A stretch of 36,109 nucleotides of DNA, from positions 1 to 36,109 of the forward strand of contig CAMYNC010000015.1 of assembly GCA_947259685.1 (NCBI GenBank), given 5' to 3'. The DNA is from an uncultured Desulfuromonadales bacterium (GTDB taxonomy: Bacteria > Desulfobacterota > Desulfuromonadia > Desulfuromonadales > Geopsychrobacteraceae). The position numbers and the translations under genes are program-made. The notes under the pieces are model-generated. The model did not search any database. It saw nothing but the letters and a program-made list of their open reading frames with translations, and was not told the DNA's origin. Shown one piece after another: positions 1 to 6,972 of this stretch; position 1 is the first letter of the stretch; the number at the start of each line of letters is the position of its first letter.

Positions 1-1
1 C

Positions 2-77
<76 letters not shown>

Positions 78-78
78 T

Positions 79-136
79 AAAAAGCGCTAACGCATCAAAA
101 GATAGTGAGTGAGGTCTTTGACGCGTTGGCGTTTTA
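79..136 (+). terminator. Imperfect stem-loop after tRNA-Ala, probable terminator
   Basis: The arm at about 79-102 is nearly complementary to 115-135, with two one-base bulges and two non-Watson-Crick positions. The loop is about 12 nt and the stem ends in GTTTTA. It sits directly after the tRNA, which fits an intrinsic terminator, but the T-run is short. Confidence 0.5.
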
Positions 137-162
137 TGTATCACGGTTTACTTAGTCCAGAA

Positions 163-366
163 TCAGTGCTTAGATTTTTGAAGCACCCATTGAATCCAAG
201 CACTTACACTCTTCATCCACCTTTTACCCACTGATTCAGGTTTAATTTTGCTCAGCACATCGCTGGTGCTATATTTACCGCGTGTATTTTTCATGACATA
301 GGCTATACACTCTGCAGTCAATCGGTTTAGTCTGAACGGGATAGCTTGCCGGAACCAGGAGATCAA
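163..366 (-). CDS. Hypothetical 67-aa ORF, possible gene remnant
   Basis: I do not recognise this ORF. It reads as a basic 67-residue protein with four Trp codons and ends in QKSKH. Its only full-length start is a TTG at 364-366, which lies inside the leader of the plus-strand antitoxin gene and has no Shine-Dalgarno. Its codons (AGA, CTA, GTA, ATA) are more AT-rich than those of the neighbouring housekeeping genes. It could be the 3' end of a foreign gene cut off when the toxin-antitoxin locus arrived, or a chance ORF in the otherwise empty 291-bp gap between the tRNA and the antitoxin. Confidence 0.22.
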   Translation of the reverse strand: MISWFRQAIPFRLNRLTAECIAYVMKNTRGKYSTSDVLSKIKPESVGKRWMKSVSAWIQWVLQKSKH

Positions 367-368
367 AA

Positions 369-659
369 GTGAAACGACAACGCGCGCTTGAACTGCTGGT
401 GCGTAGCAAGCCGGAGCTGCAGGCCCGTTTCGGCGTTACGCGGCTGGCGCTGTTCGGCTCAACCGCCCGTGATACGGCGGCGAGTGGCAGCGACGTAGAT
501 ATCCTGGTTGCCTTCGATGGCCCGGCGACTTCCAAACCTTACTTCGGCGTCCAATTCTATCTTGAAGACCTGCTCGGTTGTCCGGTCGATCTGGTGACCG
601 AAAAGGCCCTGCGTCCAGAGCTGCGTCCTTACATTGAAGAGGAGCGGGTGAATGTCTGA
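369..659 (+). CDS. mntA: MntA-like nucleotidyltransferase antitoxin
   Basis: This is a 96-aa minimal nucleotidyltransferase. The family signature is visible at about residues 29-47: LFGSTARD, then SGSDVDILV, i.e. the GSX10DXD active site that binds Mg-NTP. In type VII MntA/HepT systems this antitoxin transfers AMP groups onto a tyrosine of the HEPN toxin and silences its RNase. The start is GTG at 369, with AGGAG at 357-361 and seven bases between. The stop codon overlaps the first codons of hepT by 8 nt, the usual arrangement. Length is normal and no defect is seen. The partner is broken, so this enzyme may now have no substrate here. Confidence 0.9.
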   Translation: MKRQRALELLVRSKPELQARFGVTRLALFGSTARDTAASGSDVDILVAFDGPATSKPYFGVQFYLEDLLGCPVDLVTEKALRPELRPYIEEERVNV

Positions 660-1007
660 TAGCATTCAGCGCGAATGGCGATTTTATCTCGATGACATGA
701 TCGGTTTTACCGAGAAGGTGCTCGCTTACACCGAGGGCTTGAACAAAGTGCCTTTGTCGAAAGCGAGATCATCTACGATGCCACCCTGAGAAATCTAGAG
801 TTGATCGGCGAAGCCGCGACCCATATTCCGGATAATATCCGGGCAGCGCATCCGGACATTCCGTGGCGCATGATCATCGCCACACCCAATCGGCTGATTC
901 ACGGCTATCTTGGTATCGACGACGACACGCTCTGGAGCATCATAGAAGATGACCTACCCGACCTGTTGCCGCTGCTGAAGGCGCTGAAAAAAAAGAGTCA
1001 ATCATAA
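652..1007 (+). pseudogene. hepT: HepT-like HEPN toxin, frameshifted
   Basis: The reading frame opens at ATG 652, runs through residues typical of HepT (a FYLDDMIGFTEKV helix) to about codon 30, and stops at TGA 787-789. The family sequence resumes in another frame from about 741, continuing through NLELIGEAATHI and NRLIHGYLGID to the stop at 1005-1007. Adding one base near 741/742 restores a continuous ~118-aa protein reading EGL-E-QSAFVESEI. In addition, the RX4HXY RNase motif is degenerate: the arginine position is a proline codon (CCC, 885-887), while His (900-902) and Tyr (906-908) remain. A sequencing error could explain the frameshift but not the substitution. Confidence 0.85.
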
Positions 1008-1049
1008 ACTCTGCTACCAGCAAAGATATGCCGGTGGTCCGGAGATCTA

Positions 1050-1556
1050 ATGCAACCAAAGTTTAAAGATCCTGCCCTGCCGCGTTATACTGAAGAACCC
1101 TTTCCCGCCTACCGCTACCTGCCGTTCGTCGGCAATCAGCCTCACCCGTTGCGCGACCCGGGCGGCCATTCCTATGGGCGGGATGAAGAGTACCTGCCCG
1201 GCTTTGTGGCCAGCGACTGGTGCGATTGCCAGCTCTATCTCTATGGGGTCGACCTGTTCAATTATGGTTACTGGTGGGAGGCGCATGAGGCCTGGGAGAC
1301 GGTCTGGCTGGCGGCTGGTCCCGAGACTGAGGTCGGCCGGGCTGTTCAGGGCCTGATTCAGCTTGCGGCCGCACAGCTGAAACGGTTTACCGGTTCGGCC
1401 AACGGTGCCCAGCAGTTAACGGTAACGGGTCTGGAGAAATTACCGCCGGGGGAACGAGTTTATCTGGGAATTGAGCTCCAAGCCTTTAGCGCCGAGGTTC
1501 AACGGTGCTTGAATGAGGATGTCGGAGAGTATCCGCAGATCTTGCTGACTCGCTGA
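1050..1556 (+). CDS. DUF309 domain protein
   Basis: A 168-aa soluble protein of the DUF309 family. The recognisable signature is GVDLFNYGYWWEAHEAWE followed by a W at about residues 67-88, then a GLIQLAAAQLKR helix; the His and Glu residues of the (E/W)AHE segment are the most conserved part of the family. Its biochemical role is unknown to me. Start ATG 1050 follows GGAG at 1041-1044. It is separated by 42 bp from the broken hepT and converges with the histidine kinase gene, whose stop lies 7 bp away. The N-terminal ~60 residues, rich in Pro and aromatics, precede the domain. Confidence 0.8.
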   Translation: MQPKFKDPALPRYTEEPFPAYRYLPFVGNQPHPLRDPGGHSYGRDEEYLPGFVASDWCDCQLYLYGVDLFNYGYWWEAHEAWETVWLAAGPETEVGRAVQGLIQLAAAQLKRFTGSANGAQQLTVTGLEKLPPGERVYLGIELQAFSAEVQRCLNEDVGEYPQILLTR

Positions 1557-1563
1557 GCGTGGC

Positions 1564-4122
1564 TTAATTCAAGCTGCTCGCCGGCAGCCGGATAATGAAC
1601 TTGGCCCCCTCCCCTGGCATCGATTCAACGCTTAACTCGCCAGCGTGATTTTCTGTGATGATGAAATAGCTGACACTCAGTCCCAATCCGGTTCCCATTC
1701 CCATCGATTTGGTGGTGTAAAAGGGCTCGAAGATCCGCTTGCTGGTCTCAGCGTCGATCCCGGGCCCGTTATCTTCGATCTCCACCCGCACCATGCCAGT
1801 GGCTTTTTCAAATGCTGTGCGGATGCTGAAGCGAGGTTCTGCGGTGCCCGCTTCCTGCATCGCCTGGGCGCCATTTCGCAGGATATTCAGCAGCACCTGT
1901 TGGATCTTGGCCCCCTCGCAGGGAACCAGCGGCAGCTCATCGGTATAGTTTCTGTCGATGCGGATGTTTCTGAAATCGTACTGTTTTTTCAGGTCGTAGT
2001 CGGTCGCGGCCAACTGCAGGGTTTTATCGATGAGTTCGGCCAGGTCATGCGAGGATGACGCCTGGTCGCTCTTGCGGGCGAAGCTGAGCATGTTGCTGAC
2101 AATCTCAGCGACCCGATGTCCCGATTCATTGAGGGCGCTCATCATCTGCGGGATATCACGATTTTCCATATAGGCCTGGATCGCTTCGAAGGAGACCCCG
2201 GCAGCTTGTGCCGCTTCCAGGTTGCCTGGCAGGTCCCTGCAAAGGCGATTATTCATGACACTGACGGCCTGCATCATGCCGGCCAGCGGATTGTTGATTT
2301 CGTGCGCCATCCCGGCTGCCAGACCTCCTATCGAGAGCATCTTTTCACTCTGAATCATCATCTCCTCGACCCGCACCCGTTCGGTGACATCATCGATGCG
2401 GATGACCGCTCCCTCGACGCCGTTGGCAATCAGTGGATAGATGGTCAGATCTTCGTAACAGGTTTCACCATTAAGCTGCAGAGTCCGTTTCAGGTCGGTT
2501 TGCTGCTGGCGGGTCTCGACGGCTTTTTTCACCCGCGGCATCTCATCAGCCAGGCGGGGAACAAGGGTGCAGAGATCAACTCCGACCGTTCCTGTCGCCG
2601 CCAGGCCGAGCAACTTTTCTGCTTGACTGTTCCACTGGGTAACCTTGCCGGCGTTGTCCACCCCGATCAGTATCGACGGCATCGAATCGATGATGTTGGC
2701 GAGATAATTGCGCAATTGGGAGAGTTCTTCTTCGAACCCTTTGCGTTCCGTGATATCGGTCGAGATGCCGCAGACCGCATAAATCTCACCTGAGGCCTCG
2801 CGTAGCGGAAATTTCACCGACAGATAGGTGTGCTCACCGTCTTCCCGGGGAACGATCTCCTCAAATTCGATAATTGTGCCCGCCGTGGCAACCTCCTGGT
2901 CGTTGGCAAGAAAGCGATTGGCCGATTCTTCGCTGAACAGATCGTGATCGGTTTTGCCCTCGATCTCCTGGGTGCTGATGTTGAAAAGCTGGCTGAATTT
3001 TCGATTGACGAACAGATAGCGGCCGGCAAGGTCTTTCATGTAGATAACCGCCGGGCTGTTGCTGAGTAGGTCGCTTTGCAACTGCTTGCTGGCACGTAAG
3101 GCTTCGCGCACGGCATAGTCTTCGGTCACATCGCGAAAAACCAGGACGACGCCATTAATCGTGCCGGCGGAATCCCTGATCGGTGCGGCAGAATCGGCAA
3201 TCTGGAACTCTGTGCCATCTTTGGCGATCAGCTTACTGTGCTTATCAAGACCGATCATCTGGCCGGTTTGCAGTACTTTGTCTGCCAGCGGGCTGGTGGG
3301 TTTGCCGGTGAGAGTATTGACGAGGTTGAAAATCTCCCCGAGCGGTTTTCCCAAAGCATCTTCGGCCTGCCAGCCGGTCAGGGTTTCTGCCACGGGGTTC
3401 ATGCGGGTCACGGCCCCCTGGGTATCGGTGGCGATCACTGCGTCGCCGATAGAGTCCAGGGTGATGCGCAGGTTTTCCTCTTTATCCTGCAGGGCGAGCA
3501 GGGTTTTAGAGCGGCTGCGGTCGTGCCGACGAAAAGTGAGGGCCAGGAAGACGCCCAGCCCCACAATCAGGATAATCAGCAGGGTCTGAGTGGTGCGGAA
3601 GCGGTCGAGGCTGTCCGCCATTTCCCGTTGTAGGGCCGTTTCAACCTGATCAGCGGAGGCTAAAAAATCGGCAAAAACCATGTCGAACCGCTGGTCGATA
3701 TCGGAGCCGACCCCGGATTGGGAACGTAACTCCCATCGTTGCCGGGCGATGTCCCGAAAAACGCTCAAGCCCTTTAAGGTCTGAGCGATTTTCTGGCGTA
3801 GCGCCGGACTCTCGAGCGGAACGAATTTACCTTCCTGATTTTCACCACCTTCGAGCATCGCCCGGGCATACCATGCGGCTTGGTCTAAGTGGGAAAAAAC
3901 CTCTTCGATTTCAACATAGCGGTCGCCGCTGATAATTTCTTCAAACCAGAGGTGGGCGATGGTGGCCTCAAGTTTGATCTCCATCGCCGCATCGGCCAAG
4001 GGAGCATAGCGCTCCGTCATACTGCGTCCAGTGAAGAGCGTATAAACCATCACTCCGGCAATCAGCAGGGTCAGAGCCAGCAGCCAATAGGTTGGAGCCT
4101 GTCTTGGATGATGAGATGGCAT
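1564..4122 (-). CDS. Membrane PAS-sensor histidine kinase
   Basis: An 852-aa two-component sensor kinase. Segments in order: TM1 (about residues 12-31); a ~145-residue extracytoplasmic sensing region; TM2 (about 178-197, LLIILIVGLGVFLAL); three PAS/PAC units beginning near 214, 347 and 467; a HisKA dimerisation box with MAHEINNPLAGM, whose phospho-acceptor is His607; and an HATPase_c domain with N box (LLNILRNGAQAM), G1 box (EDNGPGID), F box (FEPFYTTK) and G2 box (GTGLGLSV). All catalytic motifs are intact. Start ATG 4120-4122 has GGAG 8 nt upstream. No response regulator is adjacent, so it is an orphan kinase here, and its signal cannot be read from the sequence. Long plus-strand ORFs inside it are shadows. 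Confidence 0.95.
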   Translation of the reverse strand: MPSHHPRQAPTYWLLALTLLIAGVMVYTLFTGRSMTERYAPLADAAMEIKLEATIAHLWFEEIISGDRYVEIEEVFSHLDQAAWYARAMLEGGENQEGKFVPLESPALRQKIAQTLKGLSVFRDIARQRWELRSQSGVGSDIDQRFDMVFADFLASADQVETALQREMADSLDRFRTTQTLLIILIVGLGVFLALTFRRHDRSRSKTLLALQDKEENLRITLDSIGDAVIATDTQGAVTRMNPVAETLTGWQAEDALGKPLGEIFNLVNTLTGKPTSPLADKVLQTGQMIGLDKHSKLIAKDGTEFQIADSAAPIRDSAGTINGVVLVFRDVTEDYAVREALRASKQLQSDLLSNSPAVIYMKDLAGRYLFVNRKFSQLFNISTQEIEGKTDHDLFSEESANRFLANDQEVATAGTIIEFEEIVPREDGEHTYLSVKFPLREASGEIYAVCGISTDITERKGFEEELSQLRNYLANIIDSMPSILIGVDNAGKVTQWNSQAEKLLGLAATGTVGVDLCTLVPRLADEMPRVKKAVETRQQQTDLKRTLQLNGETCYEDLTIYPLIANGVEGAVIRIDDVTERVRVEEMMIQSEKMLSIGGLAAGMAHEINNPLAGMMQAVSVMNNRLCRDLPGNLEAAQAAGVSFEAIQAYMENRDIPQMMSALNESGHRVAEIVSNMLSFARKSDQASSSHDLAELIDKTLQLAATDYDLKKQYDFRNIRIDRNYTDELPLVPCEGAKIQQVLLNILRNGAQAMQEAGTAEPRFSIRTAFEKATGMVRVEIEDNGPGIDAETSKRIFEPFYTTKSMGMGTGLGLSVSYFIITENHAGELSVESMPGEGAKFIIRLPASSLN

Positions 4123-4197
4123 TCGGGAACTCCGGATTTAAAATATCGGGATCTACAAATTACTCTTCTCAAGGCAAAGCAGTGGGCGCATTCGGTA

Positions 4198-4226
4198 ATC
4201 ATATTGTTAGAGGGGTTTAAACACAA
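4198..4226 (-). promoter_or_regulatory. Candidate sigma-70 promoter of the histidine kinase
   Basis: On the minus strand TTGTGT (complement of 4221-4226) is followed after exactly 17 bp by TATGAT (complement of 4198-4203). The -10 matches the consensus at 5 of 6 positions and the -35 at its TTG. It lies 76 bp upstream of the kinase start. Confidence 0.4.
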
Positions 4227-4229
4227 GTT

Positions 4230-4560
4230 GGATTCGAGGTTTGCTGGTGAGAAAATGCTTACAGGTTGAGATACTGTTCGGTATTTCTGCCAATTATCAG
4301 TGGGTTGGCAGGCTGCTGCAGAAATACTTGGCAGGCTGCGACGCTAGGCGCAACGGCTGCACCTTTAGGTTACCCCGAAAAGAAGCGGAAGAAGTCTGGC
4401 AGAATTTAATTATACGCTTTTTGCTTACCGCTCACGGGCAGGAGAATAGTGAACTTTGTCCTTTCGCCGGGTCGGGATACTATAGTTAAAGCCTGCTGAT
4501 GCATGTTGCACAAGGCTGATGAATGTGGTTTCCATAGGGTCCTGTTCAGTTGGGTTTGAA
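4230..4560. other. Long non-coding gap between divergent genes
   Basis: No convincing gene lies between the kinase promoter and the structured segment at 4570. The one plus-strand ORF here (4241-4489) lacks a good ribosome site and protein-like composition. The stretch contains the inverted/direct repeats described at 4281-4339 and a weak -10-like TATAGT at 4481-4486 that could start a rightward transcript. I recognise no known riboswitch class. Confidence 0.5.
4281..4339. repeat. Overlapping inverted and direct repeats
   Basis: GTATTTCTGC (4281-4290) is the exact reverse complement of GCAGAAATAC (4318-4327). CTGCCAA (4287-4293) is the exact reverse complement of TTGGCAG at both 4305-4311 and 4328-4334. 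TTGGCAGGCTGC occurs twice (4305-4316 and 4328-4339) with a 23-bp period. The 10-bp and 7-bp stems share bases, so only one can form at a time. Function is unknown; it could be an operator array or a switching RNA. Confidence 0.6.
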
Positions 4561-4569
4561 AGTAAACCG

Positions 4570-4622
4570 ACCTCCTTTCCTGTATAGCAGATTCTGGTTC
4601 TTAGTCAATAAGAATAGGAGGT
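4570..4622 (+). promoter_or_regulatory. Hairpin sequestering a Shine-Dalgarno
   Basis: AGGAGGT (4616-4622) is a full Shine-Dalgarno. ACCTCCT (4570-4576), 39 nt upstream, is its exact complement, and ACCTCCTTTC resembles the anti-SD tail of 16S rRNA. Between them lies a perfect hairpin, TTCTTA-GTCAA-TAAGAA (4598-4614), one base from the Shine-Dalgarno. In RNA this would mask the ribosome site of the short ORF at 4628. Confidence 0.5.
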
Positions 4623-4627
4623 AAAGA

Positions 4628-4729
4628 TTGTATATTTCAGTTACTTATAGATTTGTTTTGGGTGTTGAAATATTCCGCAAGCGATTGTCGCCTCAGGGCG
4701 CTTGTTCTGTTATAGCAGCAGCGTTATAG
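4628..4729 (+). CDS. Candidate 33-aa short ORF with strong ribosome site
   Basis: A TTG start at 4628-4630 lies 5 nt after the perfect AGGAGGT and opens a 33-codon frame ending in TAG at 4727-4729. The peptide begins MYISVTYRFVLGVEIFRK, alternating hydrophobic and basic residues, and ends in a hydrophobic tail. I do not recognise it. It stops 41 bp before the DUF2905 gene, so it could be a small protein or a leader peptide controlling the downstream operon. A nested hairpin lies within it: CGCC-TCAG-GGCG (4689-4700), with flanking CAAG/CTTG. Reasons for doubt are the TTG start and short length. Confidence 0.35.
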   Translation: MYISVTYRFVLGVEIFRKRLSPQGACSVIAAAL

Positions 4730-4770
4730 TTGCCGATATCGACTAAATCCAGATGAGGACGACCTTATTC

Positions 4771-4971
4771 ATGCAGAAAACTTTGCTCACCCTCGGTGTT
4801 GTCATCCTGGTGGCCGGGCTACTCTGGCCCTGGCTGAGCAAGCTGCCTTTTGGTCGGCTGCCGGGGGATATCATTGTCGATAAGCCTGGTTTTAAACTGT
4901 TTTTTCCGATCACCAGCATGCTACTGGTCAGCGGCCTGGTTTCACTGATTCTCTGGTTGCTGCGTAAATAA
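4771..4971 (+). CDS. DUF2905 family small membrane protein
   Basis: A 66-aa inner-membrane protein with two transmembrane helices (about residues 4-20 and 46-63) joined by the family signature LSKLPFGRLPGDI, then FKLFFPITSM. I chose ATG 4771 (MQKTLL...) because family members start at this point. An in-frame ATG at 4753 adds six residues but has no ribosome site; GAGGA at 4755-4759 serves 4771, with rather long spacing (11 nt). Function is unknown. It begins a tightly packed run with the FMN-binding protein, Gate protein and folA. Confidence 0.85.
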   Translation: MQKTLLTLGVVILVAGLLWPWLSKLPFGRLPGDIIVDKPGFKLFFPITSMLLVSGLVSLILWLLRK

Positions 4972-4984
4972 TAGGGGTTAACTG

Positions 4985-5449
4985 ATGCGGCGTATCGAAA
5001 ATGCGGTGACCGATCCCGTCGAACTGGAAAAAATTATCCGTGGCGGCAGCATTTGCCGGCTGGCGATTAGCGCTGAGCCGGTCCCCTATCTGATCCCTCT
5101 GAATTACGGTTACCGTGAAGGGGCGCTCTACTTTCATTCGGCGTTAATCGGGCGGAAGATCGACCTGCTGCGGCAGAACCCGCAGGTGGCGTTTGAAATT
5201 TCCATCGATCTTGGAATCGTTGAGGGCGAAAAGGCCTGCGACTGGAGCGCCCGCTACCGCTCGGTGCTTGGCCAGGGCCGGATCGAGTTTCTCGAGGAGC
5301 CGGAGGAAAAACGTCGCGGCCTGGATGTGATTATGGCGCAATATGGCAAGGGCGATTTCTCCTATCCGGAAGCAGCGGTGAAAAACACCTGTATCTACCG
5401 GTTGGTGATTGCCGAAATGACCGGTAAGCAGTCGCGGCTGGAGGATTGA
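4985..5449 (+). CDS. Pyridoxamine 5'-phosphate oxidase-like FMN-binding protein (NimA type)
   Basis: A 154-aa split-barrel flavin protein. The N-terminal third carries the family pattern RLAISAEPVPYLIPLNYGYREGAL followed by LYFHSALIGRKIDLLRQNPQVAFEI, typical of NimA-like nitroreductase-related proteins; GRK contributes to FMN phosphate binding in this fold. A later strand, SVLGQGRIEFLEEPEEK, is also typical. It probably reduces or binds a small molecule with FMN, but the substrate is unknown; nitroimidazole resistance is not implied by homology alone. Start ATG 4985 follows AGGGG. The stop codon overlaps the start of the next gene (TGATG), implying translational coupling. Confidence 0.85.
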   Translation: MRRIENAVTDPVELEKIIRGGSICRLAISAEPVPYLIPLNYGYREGALYFHSALIGRKIDLLRQNPQVAFEISIDLGIVEGEKACDWSARYRSVLGQGRIEFLEEPEEKRRGLDVIMAQYGKGDFSYPEAAVKNTCIYRLVIAEMTGKQSRLED

Positions 5450-6453
5450 TGCTGAAGGGCTTTAAGCAAGCTTTGCTTGGGCTGCTCGGCGAGGCCACGC
5501 GTACCAGCCTGATGCTGTTCAAGATCATCGTGCCGATCAGCATAGTGACCCGCTTTTTGCAACAGTGGGGACTGGTCGATCAGCTTGGTGTATTGCTCGG
5601 GCCGGTTATGGAGCTGGTCGGCCTGCCGGGGCAGATCGGCTTGGTCTGGGCGACGGCGATGATCACCAACCTCTACGGCGGCATGGTGGTGTTTGCTTCG
5701 CTCGCTCCAGAATTGAACCTCAGCGTGGCTCAGGTGACAGTGTTGACGACGATGATGCTGGTTGCCCACGGCCTGCCGGTGGAACTTAGGATTGCGCAAA
5801 AAGCCGGCACCCGCTTTCGGGCCATGGCGCTGATCCGCATTGGTGGTGCCTTGCTGCTCGGTTGGCTGCTGCACCTCAGCTATTCGCTCAGCGGCACGCT
5901 TCAGCAGGCGAATCAGGCACTCTGGAGTCCGCCGGCGGTTGACCCGACCTGGAGCGCCTGGCTATTGGCTGAGCTGCGCAATATGGGGTCGATTTTTCTA
6001 ATTATCCTCTGCTTGATGGCGCTGTTGAAACTGCTGCAGAAACTGGGGATCAGCGAGCTGATGACCAGACTGCTCGAACCGGTTCTTGCGCTACTCGGTA
6101 TGGGGCGACAGGCGGCTCCGGTGACGATTATCGGCATGACTTTGGGCCTCAGTTACGGCGGTGGGCTGATCATCCATGAGGCGCAGTCGGGGCGGCTGAG
6201 CAAACAGGATGTGTTTTGCTCCATCGCACTGATGGGGCTTTGCCATAGTCTGATCGAGGATACCCTGGTGATGATGCTGCTTGGCGGTCATATTTCCGGA
6301 GTCTTCTGGGGCCGATTGGCCTTCTCTCTGCTGGCGGTTTTCCTACTCGGCCGCCTGATCCGTGCCTTGCCGCAAACCAGTTTTGAGCGATTTTTGGTGC
6401 GACCTGGTCGGGTCAGCAAACAACCTGAATCCAGCGGAGTGAACTGTTGCTGA
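5449..6453 (+). CDS. Nucleoside-recognition (Gate) domain membrane protein
   Basis: A 334-aa polytopic inner-membrane protein with two Gate/nucleoside-recognition modules. The first contains WATAMITNLYGGMVVF and VAHGLPVELRIAQKAG (about residues 65-122). The second contains GLSYGGGLIIHEAQSG and ALMGLCHSLIEDTLVM (about 230-278). Such proteins are predicted transporters related to the SpmA/SpmB and FeoB gate regions; the substrate is unknown. I start at ATG 5449, which overlaps the preceding stop and has GGAGGA 4 nt upstream, rather than TTG 5446 inside the same motif. Its 3' end overlaps folA by 7 nt. Confidence 0.85.
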   Translation: MLKGFKQALLGLLGEATRTSLMLFKIIVPISIVTRFLQQWGLVDQLGVLLGPVMELVGLPGQIGLVWATAMITNLYGGMVVFASLAPELNLSVAQVTVLTTMMLVAHGLPVELRIAQKAGTRFRAMALIRIGGALLLGWLLHLSYSLSGTLQQANQALWSPPAVDPTWSAWLLAELRNMGSIFLIILCLMALLKLLQKLGISELMTRLLEPVLALLGMGRQAAPVTIIGMTLGLSYGGGLIIHEAQSGRLSKQDVFCSIALMGLCHSLIEDTLVMMLLGGHISGVFWGRLAFSLLAVFLLGRLIRALPQTSFERFLVRPGRVSKQPESSGVNCC

Positions 6454-6923
6454 TTTCGATCATTGTTGCCATGAGCCAGAACCGGGTGATCGGGGCCGAC
6501 GGCAGCATGCCCTGGCAACTGCCCCAGGACCTGCAACGTTTCAAGCAGCTGACCATGGGTCAGACGCTGCTGATGGGCCGCAAGACCTATCAGTCGATTG
6601 GTCGCCAATTACCCGGGCGGCAAACGCTTATTCTCAGCCGGCAGACAGATTTTCAGATCGCCGGCTGCCAGGTTGTGGACAGCCTCGAAGCCGGCATTGC
6701 CGCGGCTACGACACCTGAACTGTTCATCTGCGGCGGTGGTGATATCTACCGTCAGGCTCTGCCGCGGGTAGAAAAGATTTACCTGACGGTGTTGCTGCGC
6801 GAGCTGGCCGGCGACACCTTTTTTCCTGAACTCCCCGCCGGGCAGTTTGCGACGCTGCATAGCGAGGAGTTGATCGATGCCGGGGAAGCCTGCAGGTTTC
6901 AGATTTTAGAGCGTTGCCGATAA
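6447..6923 (+). CDS. folA: Dihydrofolate reductase
   Basis: A 158-aa type I dihydrofolate reductase, which reduces dihydrofolate to tetrahydrofolate with NADPH for thymidylate, purine and methionine synthesis. Visible motifs: SIIVAMSQNRVIG at the N-terminus; MPWQLPQDLQRFKQLT, with the substrate-binding Asp in the DL pair; MGRKTYQSIGRQLPGR for NADPH binding; and FICGGGDIYRQAL. Length is normal. The start is TTG 6447 (MLISII), 7 nt after GGAG (6436-6439), and it overlaps the end of the Gate protein gene. No thyA is adjacent. Confidence 0.95.
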   Translation: MLISIIVAMSQNRVIGADGSMPWQLPQDLQRFKQLTMGQTLLMGRKTYQSIGRQLPGRQTLILSRQTDFQIAGCQVVDSLEAGIAAATTPELFICGGGDIYRQALPRVEKIYLTVLLRELAGDTFFPELPAGQFATLHSEELIDAGEACRFQILERCR

Positions 6924-6972
6924 ACGACACTACAAGATTTACTTCCCTTCATTCTCTGCTAAATTTTCCTGT

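Noticed and set aside
2116..2793. 225-codon plus-strand frame inside the histidine kinase
   Set aside because: It is antisense to intact HisKA and PAS motifs, without a ribosome site or recognisable domain.
4241..4489. 82-codon plus-strand frame in the gap after the kinase
   Set aside because: It spans the overlapping repeats, has no ribosome site and looks like no protein family.
6916..6923. GCCGATAA, identical to a sigma-28 -10 element, before the dehydrogenase
   Set aside because: It is the last codons of folA (Cys-Arg-stop region), and no TAAA lies at the required 15-bp spacing (the bases there are TTTC).
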